DNA from: Agrococcus beijingensis
Lineage (GTDB): Bacteria > Actinomycetota > Actinomycetes > Actinomycetales > Microbacteriaceae
DNA length: 64,000 nt
Reading direction: 5' to 3'
Assembly: GCF_030758955.1 (NCBI RefSeq)
Contig: NZ_CP132360.1
Span: 1,596,243 to 1,660,242, forward strand
The notes under the pieces: model-generated
The model's database searches: none
Told to the model about the DNA's origin: nothing
Seen by the model: the letters and a program-made list of their open reading frames with translations, nothing else
Shown here: positions 29,187-37,952 of the stretch, piece after piece
Layout of the letters: each line of letters begins with the position of its first letter
Numbering within the stretch: the stretch's first letter is position 1
Position numbers and translations under genes: made by a program

Positions 29187-30347
29187 GTGGAGACCGGGCG
29201 CCTGGTGGGCATCGACCTCGCGAGGCTCGTCGCCGTCGCGGGGATGATGGCCGCCCACACGGTGCTGAACGCCGAGCCCGAGCGGCCTGCCGCGGTCGTG
29301 GCGCTCGTCGACGGGCCACCCTCGACGCTCTTCGCCGTGCTCGGCGGCGTGAGCGTGGTGCTGGCGGCCCGCACCAGGCTGGCTGCGGGCGACCGCGGGG
29401 GAGCGCTGCGCTCGACGGCGGTGCGCGGGCTGCTGGTCGCGGCGCTCGGCGTGCTGATCGCGCCGCTCGCGACCGCCGTGTTCGTGGTGCTCGTGCCGTT
29501 CGGCGTCTCGATCGTGCTCGCGGGCCTGCTGCTGGTCGCGCGGTCGTGGGCGATCGCGGTGGTCGCCGCAGCGCTGTGGGCGGGCGGCGGCACGCTCGCC
29601 GCGCTCGGGCGCCACGAGCTGCTGCCGGCGCTCGAGCGGGGCGGCGCGCCGATGGCGCTGGTCGATCCGGCGCTCGGCGTGCTGCTGACGGGCGTGTATC
29701 CGGTCGTCACCTGGCTCGTCTACCTGCTCGTCGGCATGCTCGTCGCACGGGCGCTGCTGGCGGCGCGTCGAGGCGGCCGCGAGCGCGTCGTGCTCGCGGG
29801 GCTCGCCGCGCTCGGCGCGGTGCTGGTCGCTGCGGCGCTCCCGCTCAGCGAGCTGGGCGTTCGGGTGCTCGCCGCATCGACCTACGCAGCGCTCGGGGAT
29901 GCCGCCCGCGACGTGATCCTGGCGAACGGCTACGGCGCGGTGCCAGGGCTGGAGCCCGCGTGGCAGCTGGTCGCGGCGCCGCACTCGGGAACCCCGACCG
30001 ACATCGCCCGCACGGTCGGCATCGCGCTGCTGGTGATCGGGCTGCTCGGCCTCGCGGTCTCGCTGCTGCCTCGCGCGGCCGTGCGGGTGCTCGAGCCGCT
30101 GCGGGCGGCCGGCGGGGCGCCGCTGACGATCTACGTCGTGCACGTGGTGCTGGTGTCGACGATGGCCGCGGCGCTGGCGGGGGTCGCTCCTGGGCTGGTG
30201 CACGGCTGGGGCGCCTGGGCGCTGCAGCTCGCGGTGGCGCTCGCGATCGGGGCGCTGCTGGCCGCCACGGGCGCTCGCGGGCCGCTCGAACGGCTGATCG
30301 GGCGCATCGCCGGCGCAGCCGCGGGCCGCGCCACCGCACCCTCCTGA
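29187..30347 (+). CDS. acyltransferase-like multi-helix membrane protein (DUF1624/DUF418 type)
   Basis: The 386-residue protein has about ten hydrophobic segments. Its N-terminus GRLVGIDLARLVAVAGMMAAHTV matches the heparan-alpha-glucosaminide N-acetyltransferase-like/DUF418 opening, where the histidine near the first helix is thought to be catalytic. GGAPLTIYVVHVV near the C-terminus is also typical. It probably transfers an acyl group to a cell-surface sugar or lipid; the acceptor is unknown. The GTG start lies 6 bases after CACGAT (29175-29180), fitting the leaderless pattern seen elsewhere in this window. Confidence 0.78.
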   Translation: METGRLVGIDLARLVAVAGMMAAHTVLNAEPERPAAVVALVDGPPSTLFAVLGGVSVVLAARTRLAAGDRGGALRSTAVRGLLVAALGVLIAPLATAVFVVLVPFGVSIVLAGLLLVARSWAIAVVAAALWAGGGTLAALGRHELLPALERGGAPMALVDPALGVLLTGVYPVVTWLVYLLVGMLVARALLAARRGGRERVVLAGLAALGAVLVAAALPLSELGVRVLAASTYAALGDAARDVILANGYGAVPGLEPAWQLVAAPHSGTPTDIARTVGIALLVIGLLGLAVSLLPRAAVRVLEPLRAAGGAPLTIYVVHVVLVSTMAAALAGVAPGLVHGWGAWALQLAVALAIGALLAATGARGPLERLIGRIAGAAAGRATAPS

Positions 30348-30375
30348 GCGTGGCGCGCACGTGCGGTCGCAGCGC

Positions 30376-30430
30376 TTGACCGTGCGTTCACTCCGGTGTA
30401 CATTGCCAACTGGTTATAGAACCAACTGGT
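30376..30430 (+). promoter_or_regulatory. arsR-SRPBCC promoter with two tandem operators
   Basis: TTGACC (30376-30381) and TACATT (30399-30404) have a 17-nt spacer. Just downstream CCAACTGGT occurs twice (30406-30414 and 30422-30430). Each is the core of an AACCANNTGGTT-type palindrome, and TGGTT-ATAG-AACCA (30411-30424) links them. The layout suggests autoregulation by the ArsR protein encoded next. Confidence 0.65.
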
Positions 30431-30449
30431 GATGGAAGGTGGTGACCCG

Positions 30450-30791
30450 ATGCCGAAGCAGCTCGACGACGAGACGCTCGACCGCATCTTCGCCGCCCTC
30501 TCCGACCGCACGCGCCGCCGCATCCTGCTGCGGCTGCGCTCGGGTCCGGCGACCGTCACCGAGCTCACCGCGCTCGCAGGGCTCAGCCAGCCCGCAGTCT
30601 CGAAGCACCTCAAGGTGCTGGGGGATGCCGGGCTGGTGCGGTCCGAGCGCGACGCGCAGCGCATCCACCGCATCATCGAGCTCGCGCCGCTCATCCGCGC
30701 TGCCGTCTTCGTCTCGCAGTTCGAGCAGGAGGTCGACGCCCGACTCGACCGCCTCGAGGCGCATCTCTCGTCGGGAACCGACAAGGAGTGA
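30450..30791 (+). CDS. ArsR family repressor
   Basis: The 113-residue winged-helix repressor reads LDRIFAALSDRTRRRILLRLRSGPATVTELTALAGLSQPAVSKHLKVLGDAGLVRSERDAQRIHRI. This is the subgroup found with SRPBCC genes and lacks metal-binding cysteines. It probably represses its own operon through the paired operators at 30406-30430. The start at 30450 follows GAAGGTGGTGA; an earlier GTG at 30429 lies inside the operator and is less likely. The stop is two bases before the next gene. Confidence 0.88.
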   Translation: MPKQLDDETLDRIFAALSDRTRRRILLRLRSGPATVTELTALAGLSQPAVSKHLKVLGDAGLVRSERDAQRIHRIIELAPLIRAAVFVSQFEQEVDARLDRLEAHLSSGTDKE

Positions 30792-30793
30792 TC

Positions 30794-31270
30794 ATGCAGA
30801 CCCGATTCAGCCTCCCCGACGACACCTCGATCGCCTACGAGCGCGAGTTCCGCGCCCCGGCATCCGAGGTCTGGCAGGCCTACACCGACCCCGAAATCGT
30901 CCGCACCTGGATGCTCGGGCCCAACCCCGACACCGCGTTCCTCGTCTGCGAGATGGACATCCGGCCCGGCGGCAGCTTCCGCTGGCAGTGGGTCGACGAC
31001 GACGGCGAGCTCGAGATCTGGGGCGACGTGCTCGAGGCCGAGGAGCCCCGCCGCATGGTGACGACCGAGCACATGGGCGGCTCGGCGATGGGCGGCATGG
31101 AGCTCCCGCCCTCGACCAGCACGGTCACGTTCGACGAGCACGACGGCGTCACGACCATGCGCACGGTGATCGTCTACGACTCGAAGGAGACGCGCGACGG
31201 CGCCTACGCATCCGGTATGGACGAGGGCATCGAGGCCGGCTTCCTGCGGCGCGCGAGCCGCGGGGGCTAG
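30794..31270 (+). CDS. SRPBCC (AHSA1-type) domain protein
   Basis: The 158-residue helix-grip protein reads YEREFRAPASEVWQAYTDPEIVRTWML, DIRPGGSFRWQWVDDDG and MRTVIVYDSKETRDGAYASGMDEG. This is the activator-of-Hsp90-homologue-like SRPBCC family, which binds small hydrophobic ligands. ArsR-SRPBCC pairs are widespread but the ligand is generally unknown. ATG 30794 has AAGGAG 5 bases upstream. The TAG stop shares the CTAG at 31267-31270 with the stop of the convergent ABC gene. Confidence 0.88.
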   Translation: MQTRFSLPDDTSIAYEREFRAPASEVWQAYTDPEIVRTWMLGPNPDTAFLVCEMDIRPGGSFRWQWVDDDGELEIWGDVLEAEEPRRMVTTEHMGGSAMGGMELPPSTSTVTFDEHDGVTTMRTVIVYDSKETRDGAYASGMDEGIEAGFLRRASRGG

Positions 31271-32991
31271 GCGGCCGCGCGCCCGAACAGCCGCGCCGTG
31301 GGGCCGTCGCCCGAGAGCAGCTCGCGGGGCGGCCCCGCCGCCACGAGGCGGCCCTGCTCGAGGTGCCAGAGAAGATCGGCGGATGCGGCCAGCTCGGCAT
31401 CGTGGGTGATCACCAGCGTGGTGCCGGTGCGGCCCCGCACCACCGTGCGCAGCAGCTCGCGGGTCTGCACGTCGAGGTGCGCGTCGGCCTCGTCGAGCAC
31501 CAGGATGCGCGGGTCGCCGAGCATCGCGCGGGCGAGGGCGACGCGGGTGCGCTGCCCGGCCGAGAGGCGCCGGCCGCCCTCGCCGACGTCGCTCGCCCAG
31601 CCGTCGGCGAGCTGCTCGGCCAGCCGGTCGACGCCGGTCAGCCGCGCGACCCGCTCGACCTCGGCCGCGTCGATCCGCGGGTGGCGGTAGCGCACGTTGC
31701 GCTCGAGGCTGCCGCGCATCAGCGGCAGGTCGGGCCCGACCACGCCGATCGCCCGGCGGGTGGAGCGCAGCCGCACCCCCCGCAGGTCGGCGCCGTCGAG
31801 CACGACGGTGCCGTCGTCGGGGTCGACGAGCCGCGCCGCGACGCTGCCGAGGGTCGACTTGCCGGCGCCGTTGCCGCCGACGATCGCGATCGTCTGGCCG
31901 GGCAGGGCGTGCGCCGTGACCCCCGCGAGCCCGGGCTCGAGCGCCACGTCGTGCAGCGAGAGGGCGCCCTGGCCCTCAGGCAGCTCGGGCAGGCCCGCCG
32001 GGTCGGCGAGCGGCTCGAGCTGCAGGAACCGCACCGCCGCGTCGCGGGCGACGCGGGCGCCCGCGTGGTACTCGGCGACGCGGCCAAGGTCGCGCAGGTG
32101 CGTCGCGAGCATGCCGACGACCGTGAGCGCGCCCACGATCGCCGCCGGCGACGTGCCGCCCAGGCGCACGTCGAGCGCGCCGGCGATGAGCACCGCGATC
32201 GTCGCCACGCCGCCGGTGGCCTCGGCGACGCCGCGCGCGACGCCCGAGGCCTTCGCCTGCGCGACCATGGCATCGGCCACCGCCGCGCCCTTCCGGCCGA
32301 TGCGCCGCCGCTCGCGCCGCTCCTGGCCAGAGGCCTGCAGCACGCCGACGTTCGCGAGCCGCTCCGAGACCTCGCCCGAGAGCCGCGCGCGACGACGACG
32401 GGCCGTCAGCGACGCATCCGCCAGGCTCATCCCAACGGCGACGGTCGCGATGGTGCCGATCAGCAGCGCGGTGGCGACGGCCGCCGTCAGCCGCGGCGCG
32501 ATGGTGGCGAGCACGGCCAGCACGAGCGCCACCGCGACCCCGCTCACCACCAATCGCGACAGGCCGAGGCTCACCCAGGTGCGCAGCGCCGAGAGGTCGC
32601 CGACGAAGCGCAGCAGCAGGGCTCCGGATGCCTTGCGGCCGAGGGTGCGCGCCGGCACCCGGGTGAGGTGGTGGAAGAGGCGGTCGCGCACCTGCTGCAC
32701 GTAGTGCTGGCCCATGCGCTCGGCGACGCCGCGCTCGGCGGCGCGGCACCAGGCGGCCACCAGCACCGCGGCCGTGAGCAGCCCGATGACGCCGAGCAGG
32801 CGCCGCAGGTCGGGGTCGTCGGCGGTCTCGGGCGTGGCCCAGGCCGTCACGACCACCTCGAAGGCGAGCTGCACCAGCAGCGCGAGGCCGATCGCGCCCA
32901 GCGCCTGTCCGACGCCGATCGCCACCAGCAGCACGAAGGAGCCGATCCTGCCGCGCTCGAGCGGGCGGGGGAGGCGGGGCTCGCGCGTCAT
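31267..32991 (-). CDS. ABC exporter, fused membrane and ATPase domains
   Basis: The 574-residue half-transporter has a six-helix type I exporter domain (about 20-310), including the CydD-like stretch GQHYVQQVRDRLFHHLTRVPARTLGRKASGALLLRFVGDLSALRTW. The nucleotide-binding domain follows: Walker A GGNGAGKST, signature LSAGQRTRVALARA, Walker B RILVLDEADAHLD, and the switch histidine in VITHD. It would work as a homodimer. Its start overlaps the stop of the upstream P-loop protein (ATGA), so the pair forms one unit; its cargo is unknown. Confidence 0.87.
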   Translation of the reverse strand: MTREPRLPRPLERGRIGSFVLLVAIGVGQALGAIGLALLVQLAFEVVVTAWATPETADDPDLRRLLGVIGLLTAAVLVAAWCRAAERGVAERMGQHYVQQVRDRLFHHLTRVPARTLGRKASGALLLRFVGDLSALRTWVSLGLSRLVVSGVAVALVLAVLATIAPRLTAAVATALLIGTIATVAVGMSLADASLTARRRRARLSGEVSERLANVGVLQASGQERRERRRIGRKGAAVADAMVAQAKASGVARGVAEATGGVATIAVLIAGALDVRLGGTSPAAIVGALTVVGMLATHLRDLGRVAEYHAGARVARDAAVRFLQLEPLADPAGLPELPEGQGALSLHDVALEPGLAGVTAHALPGQTIAIVGGNGAGKSTLGSVAARLVDPDDGTVVLDGADLRGVRLRSTRRAIGVVGPDLPLMRGSLERNVRYRHPRIDAAEVERVARLTGVDRLAEQLADGWASDVGEGGRRLSAGQRTRVALARAMLGDPRILVLDEADAHLDVQTRELLRTVVRGRTGTTLVITHDAELAASADLLWHLEQGRLVAAGPPRELLSGDGPTARLFGRAAA

Positions 32992-34100
32992 CGGTCGCGG
33001 CGCTCGCGAGCGGTCACGAGCACGCCCTTGGCGTGCGCGGCGTCGGTGAGCTGGGCGATGTCCCACACCGGCGTCGCGGTCTCGGCCCGCAGCTCGCGGG
33101 TGGCGAGGGCGGATGCGGTGACGACGCCGGAGAGCGCGATCGGGGCGCGGCCCCGGGAGGTCAGCCACGCCGCGCCGCCGAGCGCCGAGAGGGCGTCGGG
33201 GGCGGCGAACAGCACGGCGTCGACGAGCTCGTCGAACGCGTCGTGCTCGATGATGGCGGCGGTCTCGTGCTGGAAGACGCCGTCGGCGACCTCGATGACG
33301 ATCGCCTGCGCGCCGTCGGCGGTGAGCTGGGCGATGCCCCCGCGCAGGATCCGCGCGACCGCGTCGACGCCCATGCCCGCCGTGGATGCGTGGCCGAAGT
33401 CGGAGAAGTCGTAGGCGGTGTGCGCGCCGTGGTCGCGGAACGACCAGATGTCGCCGCCGGAGCCGGTGCCGGTGATCTTGATGGCGCCGACCCGCACGCC
33501 GCCGGCGGTGATGCCCTGGACGAGCTTCGCAGCGGTGGTGGTCTTGCCGGAGTTCATCGAGGCGCCGACGACGGCGATCACCGGCGGCCGCTGCGGCGCG
33601 GCCTCGGGGGAGAGCGCGCCGTCGGCGACGTTGAGCACGCGGCCGTCGGCGTCGGCGAGGAGGCCGACGGGCAGCAGCGCCGTCGCCTCGGCCATGCCGG
33701 CGTGGCGGCTCAGCACCCGGCCGGCGAGCCCGCCGCCGGCGACGAGGCTCGTGGGGCCGAGGTCGTCGGGCACGACGGCCTCGAACTGGTCGGGAGCGTA
33801 GCGGTTCGAGAACGCCACGACGATCTGCTCGCCCTCGCGCAGCGGGGCGCGGCGGCCGTCGGGCAGCTCGAGCCTGCGGTGCTGGCCGAGCGCGGTGACG
33901 GTCGCAAGCACGAGGTCGCCGTTCGCGGGCGCGAGGTCGGTGCGGGTGGCGACGGCCCGGCCGAGGTCGACGCGGCGGGTCGAGTAGGCACGCTTGACGC
34001 GGGTGAGCGCGCCCGCCGGCAGGGGGGCGGCGGATGCGTCGAGGCCGTGCTGCGCGTCGGTGCGGTGGGCTGCGGCGGCGGTCAGGGTGGTCGTCTGCAT
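32988..34100 (-). CDS. uncharacterised P-loop NTPase (MobB/DUF1611-like)
   Basis: This 370-residue protein has an N-terminal beta-rich domain (LVLATVTALGQHRRLELPDGR, EGEQIVVAFSNRYAPDQFEAVVPDD) up to about residue 165. A P-loop domain follows with VIAVVGASMNSGKTTTAAKLVQGI, then GGDIWSFRDHGAHTAYDFSDFG and AIVIEVADGVFQHETAAIIEH. The GxSxNSGKTT loop resembles MobB and DUF1611 proteins, but I cannot assign a named family. It is coupled by ATGA to an ABC exporter gene, which suggests it prepares or gates the exported molecule. GAGGAG precedes the start. Confidence 0.75.
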   Translation of the reverse strand: MQTTTLTAAAAHRTDAQHGLDASAAPLPAGALTRVKRAYSTRRVDLGRAVATRTDLAPANGDLVLATVTALGQHRRLELPDGRRAPLREGEQIVVAFSNRYAPDQFEAVVPDDLGPTSLVAGGGLAGRVLSRHAGMAEATALLPVGLLADADGRVLNVADGALSPEAAPQRPPVIAVVGASMNSGKTTTAAKLVQGITAGGVRVGAIKITGTGSGGDIWSFRDHGAHTAYDFSDFGHASTAGMGVDAVARILRGGIAQLTADGAQAIVIEVADGVFQHETAAIIEHDAFDELVDAVLFAAPDALSALGGAAWLTSRGRAPIALSGVVTASALATRELRAETATPVWDIAQLTDAAHAKGVLVTARERRDR

Positions 34101-34161
34101 GATGGCTCCTCTGTCTGTCGTGGACGAGCACCAGTCCAACGGGGGAGGATGAGTCCGTCAT

Positions 34162-34181
34162 GGCCGTCAGATGAGACGGCC
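34162..34181. other. inverted repeat in the divergent promoter region
   Basis: GGCCGTC (34162-34168) and GACGGCC (34175-34181) are separated by AGATGA. It sits 61 bases upstream of the P-loop gene start and about 60 bases before the livJ-type -35 box. It could be an operator for the P-loop/ABC pair or a short hairpin. The remainder of 34101-34388 shows only the promoter described at 34243. Confidence 0.4.
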
Positions 34182-34242
34182 CTCACAATCCCGGTCGCCC
34201 CCGGCCGGAAGATCACGATCCGGTCACGGTCGCGGTGCCGGT

Positions 34243-34303
34243 TTGACAGTTCGTCGCGCGGCTCGCATGCTGGAACCTGAAACCTGAACCACCTGTCAGG
34301 TTC
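34243..34303 (+). promoter_or_regulatory. promoter and operator of the Liv/3-hydroxybutyrate operon
   Basis: A perfect -35 TTGACA (34243-34248) lies 17 nt from CATGCT (34266-34271), a weak -10. Directly after it AACCTGA is repeated (34274-34280, 34281-34287) and GAACCTGA (34273-34280) is matched by TCAGGTTC (34296-34303). This AACCTGA-rich palindrome over the transcription start is a good candidate site for the TetR regulator encoded at 40650. Confidence 0.5.
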
Positions 34304-34388
34304 AAGACACCGTGAAGCCGCACGAGGGAGTGCTGACTCGCCAGCCGAGCAGCGCCCGATGGGGCTCGCACAGCTCGAAAGGCAACTC

Positions 34389-35597
34389 ATGCGCAGGACA
34401 ACGAAGTTCGCCGGGGTTGGCGTCGCCATCGCCGCGCTCGCGCTCACGGCGTGCGCGCCGACCACGACCCCGACCAGCACCGGCTCCGCCAGCGAGGGCG
34501 CCACGGAGACCGTCGCGGTCAACGTCGGCATGATCACCTCGATCACCGGCCCGCTCGCCGCCTACGGCGCCGCCTACCAGCAGGGCTTCGAGGCCGGCCT
34601 CGACTACGCCACCGAGGGAACGGGCGAGATCGAGGGCATCGACCTCACGATCGAGTGGGTCGACGACCAGGGCAACCCCGACACCGCGGTGACGCAGGCC
34701 AAGGACCTCATCGGCCAGGGCTTCCAGATCCTCGGCGGCTCGGCAGCCTCGGGCGTCTCGCTCGCCGTCGCCGAGCAGGCCGCGCAGAACGACACGCTGT
34801 TCCTCTCCGGCCCCGCCGCCGCCGACGCCATCACCGGCGTCAACGAGCAGACGTTCCGCTCGGGCCGCCAGACGCTCCAGGACGTGGCCACCGCCGCGAC
34901 CTTCCTCGACTCGGTCGAGGGCTCGAACATCGTCGTCTTCGCGCAGGACAACGCGTTCGGCCAGGGCAACGTCGCCTCGGTGCAGTCGGTGCTCGGCGGC
35001 CAGGGCGCCACGGTGACGCCGATCCTCGTCGCCGAGGACGCCACCGAGTTCACGCCGTTCGCGCAGCAGATCGCGGCCGCGGCCCCCGACCTCGTCTTCG
35101 TGGCGTGGGCGGGCGCGACCTCGGGCGCGATGTGGGAGGCGCTCTCGCAGCAGCAGGTGCTCGCCGGCACGACCGTCGTCACCGGCCTCGGTGACCGCGC
35201 GACGCACCAGGCCTACGGCCCGGGCTCGGGCGACATCCAGTTCCTGAACCACTACTTCGCCGGTGCCACCGACAACGAGGCCGCGCAGGCGATGGACGCC
35301 TACCTCGAGGCCAACGGCTACGAGGCCGACCTCTTCACGGTCGACGGCTTCGCGGGCGCGCAGATGCTCGTGCGCGCGATCACCGAGGGCCGCGGCGACG
35401 TGCCGGCCATGATCTCGGCCCTCGAGGGCTGGACCTTCGAGTCGGTCAAGGGCGAGCTCACGATCCGCGCAGAGGACCACGCGCTGATCCAGCCGATGTT
35501 CCAGGTGCGCCTGGTCGACGAGGCCGGCACCTGGGTGCCCGAGCTCATCGAGGTCGCCGACGCCGAGGCAGTCGCCCCGCCGGTCGCAGGCGAGTAG
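34389..35597 (+). CDS. Liv-type ABC transporter substrate-binding lipoprotein
   Basis: The 402-residue type I periplasmic-binding-protein-fold lipoprotein has its lipobox LTAC with cysteine 22. NVGMITSITGPLAAYGAAYQQGFEAGLDYA and IEWVDDQGNPDTAVTQAKDLI are family hallmarks of branched-chain amino acid/amide/aromatic-acid binding proteins. Its ligand is unknown, but the downstream genes handle 3-hydroxybutyrate and acyl-CoA. AAAGG is upstream of ATG 34389. It is the first gene of a run extending to 45575. Confidence 0.88.
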   Translation: MRRTTKFAGVGVAIAALALTACAPTTTPTSTGSASEGATETVAVNVGMITSITGPLAAYGAAYQQGFEAGLDYATEGTGEIEGIDLTIEWVDDQGNPDTAVTQAKDLIGQGFQILGGSAASGVSLAVAEQAAQNDTLFLSGPAAADAITGVNEQTFRSGRQTLQDVATAATFLDSVEGSNIVVFAQDNAFGQGNVASVQSVLGGQGATVTPILVAEDATEFTPFAQQIAAAAPDLVFVAWAGATSGAMWEALSQQQVLAGTTVVTGLGDRATHQAYGPGSGDIQFLNHYFAGATDNEAAQAMDAYLEANGYEADLFTVDGFAGAQMLVRAITEGRGDVPAMISALEGWTFESVKGELTIRAEDHALIQPMFQVRLVDEAGTWVPELIEVADAEAVAPPVAGE

Positions 35598-35608
35598 GGC
35601 CGCCTGCG

Positions 35609-36364
35609 ATGACGGATCGACCCGCGCTCCAGCTGGAAGCCGTCGGCCTGCAGATCGGAGGCGCGCGCATCCTGCACGACGTCTCGTTCGAGGTCGCGAC
35701 CGGTGAGATGGTCGGGGTCATCGGCCCCAACGGCGCTGGCAAGACCACGCTGTTCAACATCATCTCGGGCGTCATGATCCCCACCAGCGGCACCGTGTCG
35801 CTGGCCGGGAACGACGTCACCGGGCACAAGGTGCACCAGCGGGCGCGGGTCGGTCTCGGCCGCACGTTCCAGACCTCCAGCGTGTTCCCCGGCCTCACGG
35901 CGGGCGAGAACGTGCGCCTCGCGGCGCAGTCGAAGCTCGGGGGAGCGACGAGCCCGTGGGCGTTCCCCCGGGCCGACGACGAGGCGGGCGCCGTCGCCCG
36001 CCGCTGCCTCGAGGAGGTGGGTCTCGCCCATCACTTCGACACCGGTGCCGGCGTGCTGTCGCACGGCGACAAGCGCAAGCTCGAGATCGCCATGCTCATC
36101 GCCACCGAGCCCGAGGTCGTGCTGCTCGACGAGCCCATGGCCGGCGTCGGCTCCGGCGACGTCGCCGGCCTCGTCGAGGTCATCCGGCGGCTCCACCGGT
36201 CGGGCCGCACCGTGCTGATGGTCGAGCACCACATGGAGATCCTGCTCGGCCTCGTCGACCGGGTGGCCGTCATGCACCACGGCGAGCTGCTCGCGATCGA
36301 CACGCCCAAGGCCGTCATGGCCGACCCGCAAGTGCAGAAGGCCTACCTCGGGGAGACCCTGTGA
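35609..36364 (+). CDS. Liv-type ABC transporter ATP-binding protein (LivG type)
   Basis: The 251-residue ATPase has Walker A GPNGAGKTT, the Q-loop region GLGRTFQTSSVF, a signature-like LSHGDKRKLEIAM (where most have LSxGxQ), Walker B VVLLDEPMAGVG and the switch histidine in MVEHHME. The YG-type signature variant SHGDKRKLE occurs in LivG proteins. It overlaps the next ATPase gene by four bases. Confidence 0.9.
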   Translation: MTDRPALQLEAVGLQIGGARILHDVSFEVATGEMVGVIGPNGAGKTTLFNIISGVMIPTSGTVSLAGNDVTGHKVHQRARVGLGRTFQTSSVFPGLTAGENVRLAAQSKLGGATSPWAFPRADDEAGAVARRCLEEVGLAHHFDTGAGVLSHGDKRKLEIAMLIATEPEVVLLDEPMAGVGSGDVAGLVEVIRRLHRSGRTVLMVEHHMEILLGLVDRVAVMHHGELLAIDTPKAVMADPQVQKAYLGETL

Positions 36365-37071
36365 CCGCCATCCTGACCGTCCGGAGCCTGAACGCCCGGA
36401 TCGCCGGCCAGCAGGTCGTCGAGGACGCCTCGTTCGAGGTCGCCGAGCACGGCGTCACCGCGCTGCTCGGCCGCAACGGCGTCGGCAAGTCGTCGACCAT
36501 CAAGGCGCTGCTCGGGCTCTACGAGCGCACCGGCGAGGTGACCTTCGCCGGCGAGCGCATCGACAGGCTCATGACGCACCGGATCGTGCAGCGCGGCATC
36601 GCCTACGTGCCCGAGGACCGCGAGGTCTTCGGCGGGCTCACCGTCGAGGAGAACCTGCGCCTCGCCGAGCGCGGCGGGGCCCCCAACCGGGCCATCGTCG
36701 GCGAGCTGTTCCCCGAGCTCATCGAGCGCGCGAAGCAGCAGGCGGGCACGCTCTCGGGCGGCCAGCAGCAGATGGTCTCGCTCTCGCGCGCGCTGATGAA
36801 CGAGAACCGGCTGCTGCTCGTCGACGAGCCGACCAAGGGCCTCGCGCCCCTCATCGTCGGCACGGTCACGAAGGCGCTCGAGGCCGCGGCCGAGCGCACC
36901 CCCATGCTGCTCGTCGAGCAGAACCTGCAGGTCGTGCGCGCCCTGGCGCACACCGTCATCGTCCTCTCCGGCGGCAAGGTGGTCCACACGGGCCCGGCCG
37001 CCGAGTTCCTCGACTCCGACCTGGTGCACCGCCACCTCGGCGTCTCCACCGCAGACGAGGAGGCAGCGTGA
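36361..37071 (+). CDS. Liv-type ABC transporter ATP-binding protein (LivF type)
   Basis: The 236-residue second ATPase has Walker A GRNGVGKSS, GIAYVPEDREVFGGLTVEENL (the LivF-type Q-loop), signature LSGGQQQMVSLSRAL, Walker B LLLVDEPTKGLAP, and VEQNLQVV where the histidine is replaced by Gln, as is common in LivF. GTG 36361 is embedded in the livG stop and the stop overlaps the next GTG. Confidence 0.92.
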   Translation: MTAILTVRSLNARIAGQQVVEDASFEVAEHGVTALLGRNGVGKSSTIKALLGLYERTGEVTFAGERIDRLMTHRIVQRGIAYVPEDREVFGGLTVEENLRLAERGGAPNRAIVGELFPELIERAKQQAGTLSGGQQQMVSLSRALMNENRLLLVDEPTKGLAPLIVGTVTKALEAAAERTPMLLVEQNLQVVRALAHTVIVLSGGKVVHTGPAAEFLDSDLVHRHLGVSTADEEAA

Positions 37072-37946
37072 GCACCGTCCTGCTCCTGCTCATCACCGGC
37101 GTGGGCCTCGGCGCCCTCTACTTCCTGGTCGCGAGCGGCCTCTCGCTCATCTACGGCCTCATGGGCGTGCTCAACTTCGCGCACGGCTCGTTCCTCACCC
37201 TCGCCGGGTTCCTCGGCTGGGAGGTCGGCCGCCGCGTCGGCGACGGCACGTGGCCGGGGCTGCTGCTGGGCATGCTCGTCGGCCTCGTCGTCGGCGCGCT
37301 GGTCGCGGCGCTCACCGAGCTGATCTTCATCCGGCCGCTCTACAACCGCCACATCGAGCAGGTGCTCGTCACGGTCGGTCTCGGCCTCGCCTCGGTCGCC
37401 CTGTTCGAGGGCATCTGGGGCACCGACCCGATCCAGATCCGCCTGCCCGAGTGGCTCGGCGGCACCACGAACGTGCTCGGCGCCAACATCCCGAACGACC
37501 GCTGGCTGCTGATCGGCACCGCGATCGTGGTGCTCTTCCTCATCGTGCTGTTCCTGCAGAAGACCAGCTACGGCCTGGTCATCCGCGCGGGCGTCGAGAA
37601 CCGCACCATGGTCACCGCCCTCGGCATCGACGTGCGCCGCGCGTTCACGATCGTCTTCGCCATCGGCGGCGCCGCAGCCGGCCTCGGCGGTGTGCTCGCC
37701 TCCGTCTACTACGGCCAGGTGTCGGCGCACCAGGGCACCTCGCTGCTCATCTACGCCTTCATCGTCACCGTCATCGGCGGCCTCGGCTCCCTCACGGGCG
37801 CAGCCATCGCATCCGTGCTCGTGGCCGTCATCCAGCAGTTCGCGAACTTCTACCTCGGCGGCACGGGCGATCTCGCGATCGTGCTCGCGCTCGCCGCCGT
37901 GCTGCTCGTCCGACCGACCGGCCTCATGGGCAAGGTCAAGCACTAG
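37068..37946 (+). CDS. Liv-type ABC transporter permease (LivH type)
   Basis: The 292-residue permease has about eight helices. GLGALYFLVASGLSLIYGLMGVLNFAHGSFLTLAGFLGW is the diagnostic LivH opening, and VENRTMVTALGIDVRRAFTIVFAIGGAAAGLGGVL is the coupling region. GTG 37068 overlaps the previous stop. It forms the pore with the LivM-type protein. Confidence 0.92.
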   Translation: MSTVLLLLITGVGLGALYFLVASGLSLIYGLMGVLNFAHGSFLTLAGFLGWEVGRRVGDGTWPGLLLGMLVGLVVGALVAALTELIFIRPLYNRHIEQVLVTVGLGLASVALFEGIWGTDPIQIRLPEWLGGTTNVLGANIPNDRWLLIGTAIVVLFLIVLFLQKTSYGLVIRAGVENRTMVTALGIDVRRAFTIVFAIGGAAAGLGGVLASVYYGQVSAHQGTSLLIYAFIVTVIGGLGSLTGAAIASVLVAVIQQFANFYLGGTGDLAIVLALAAVLLVRPTGLMGKVKH

Positions 37947-37952
37947 GAGTCG

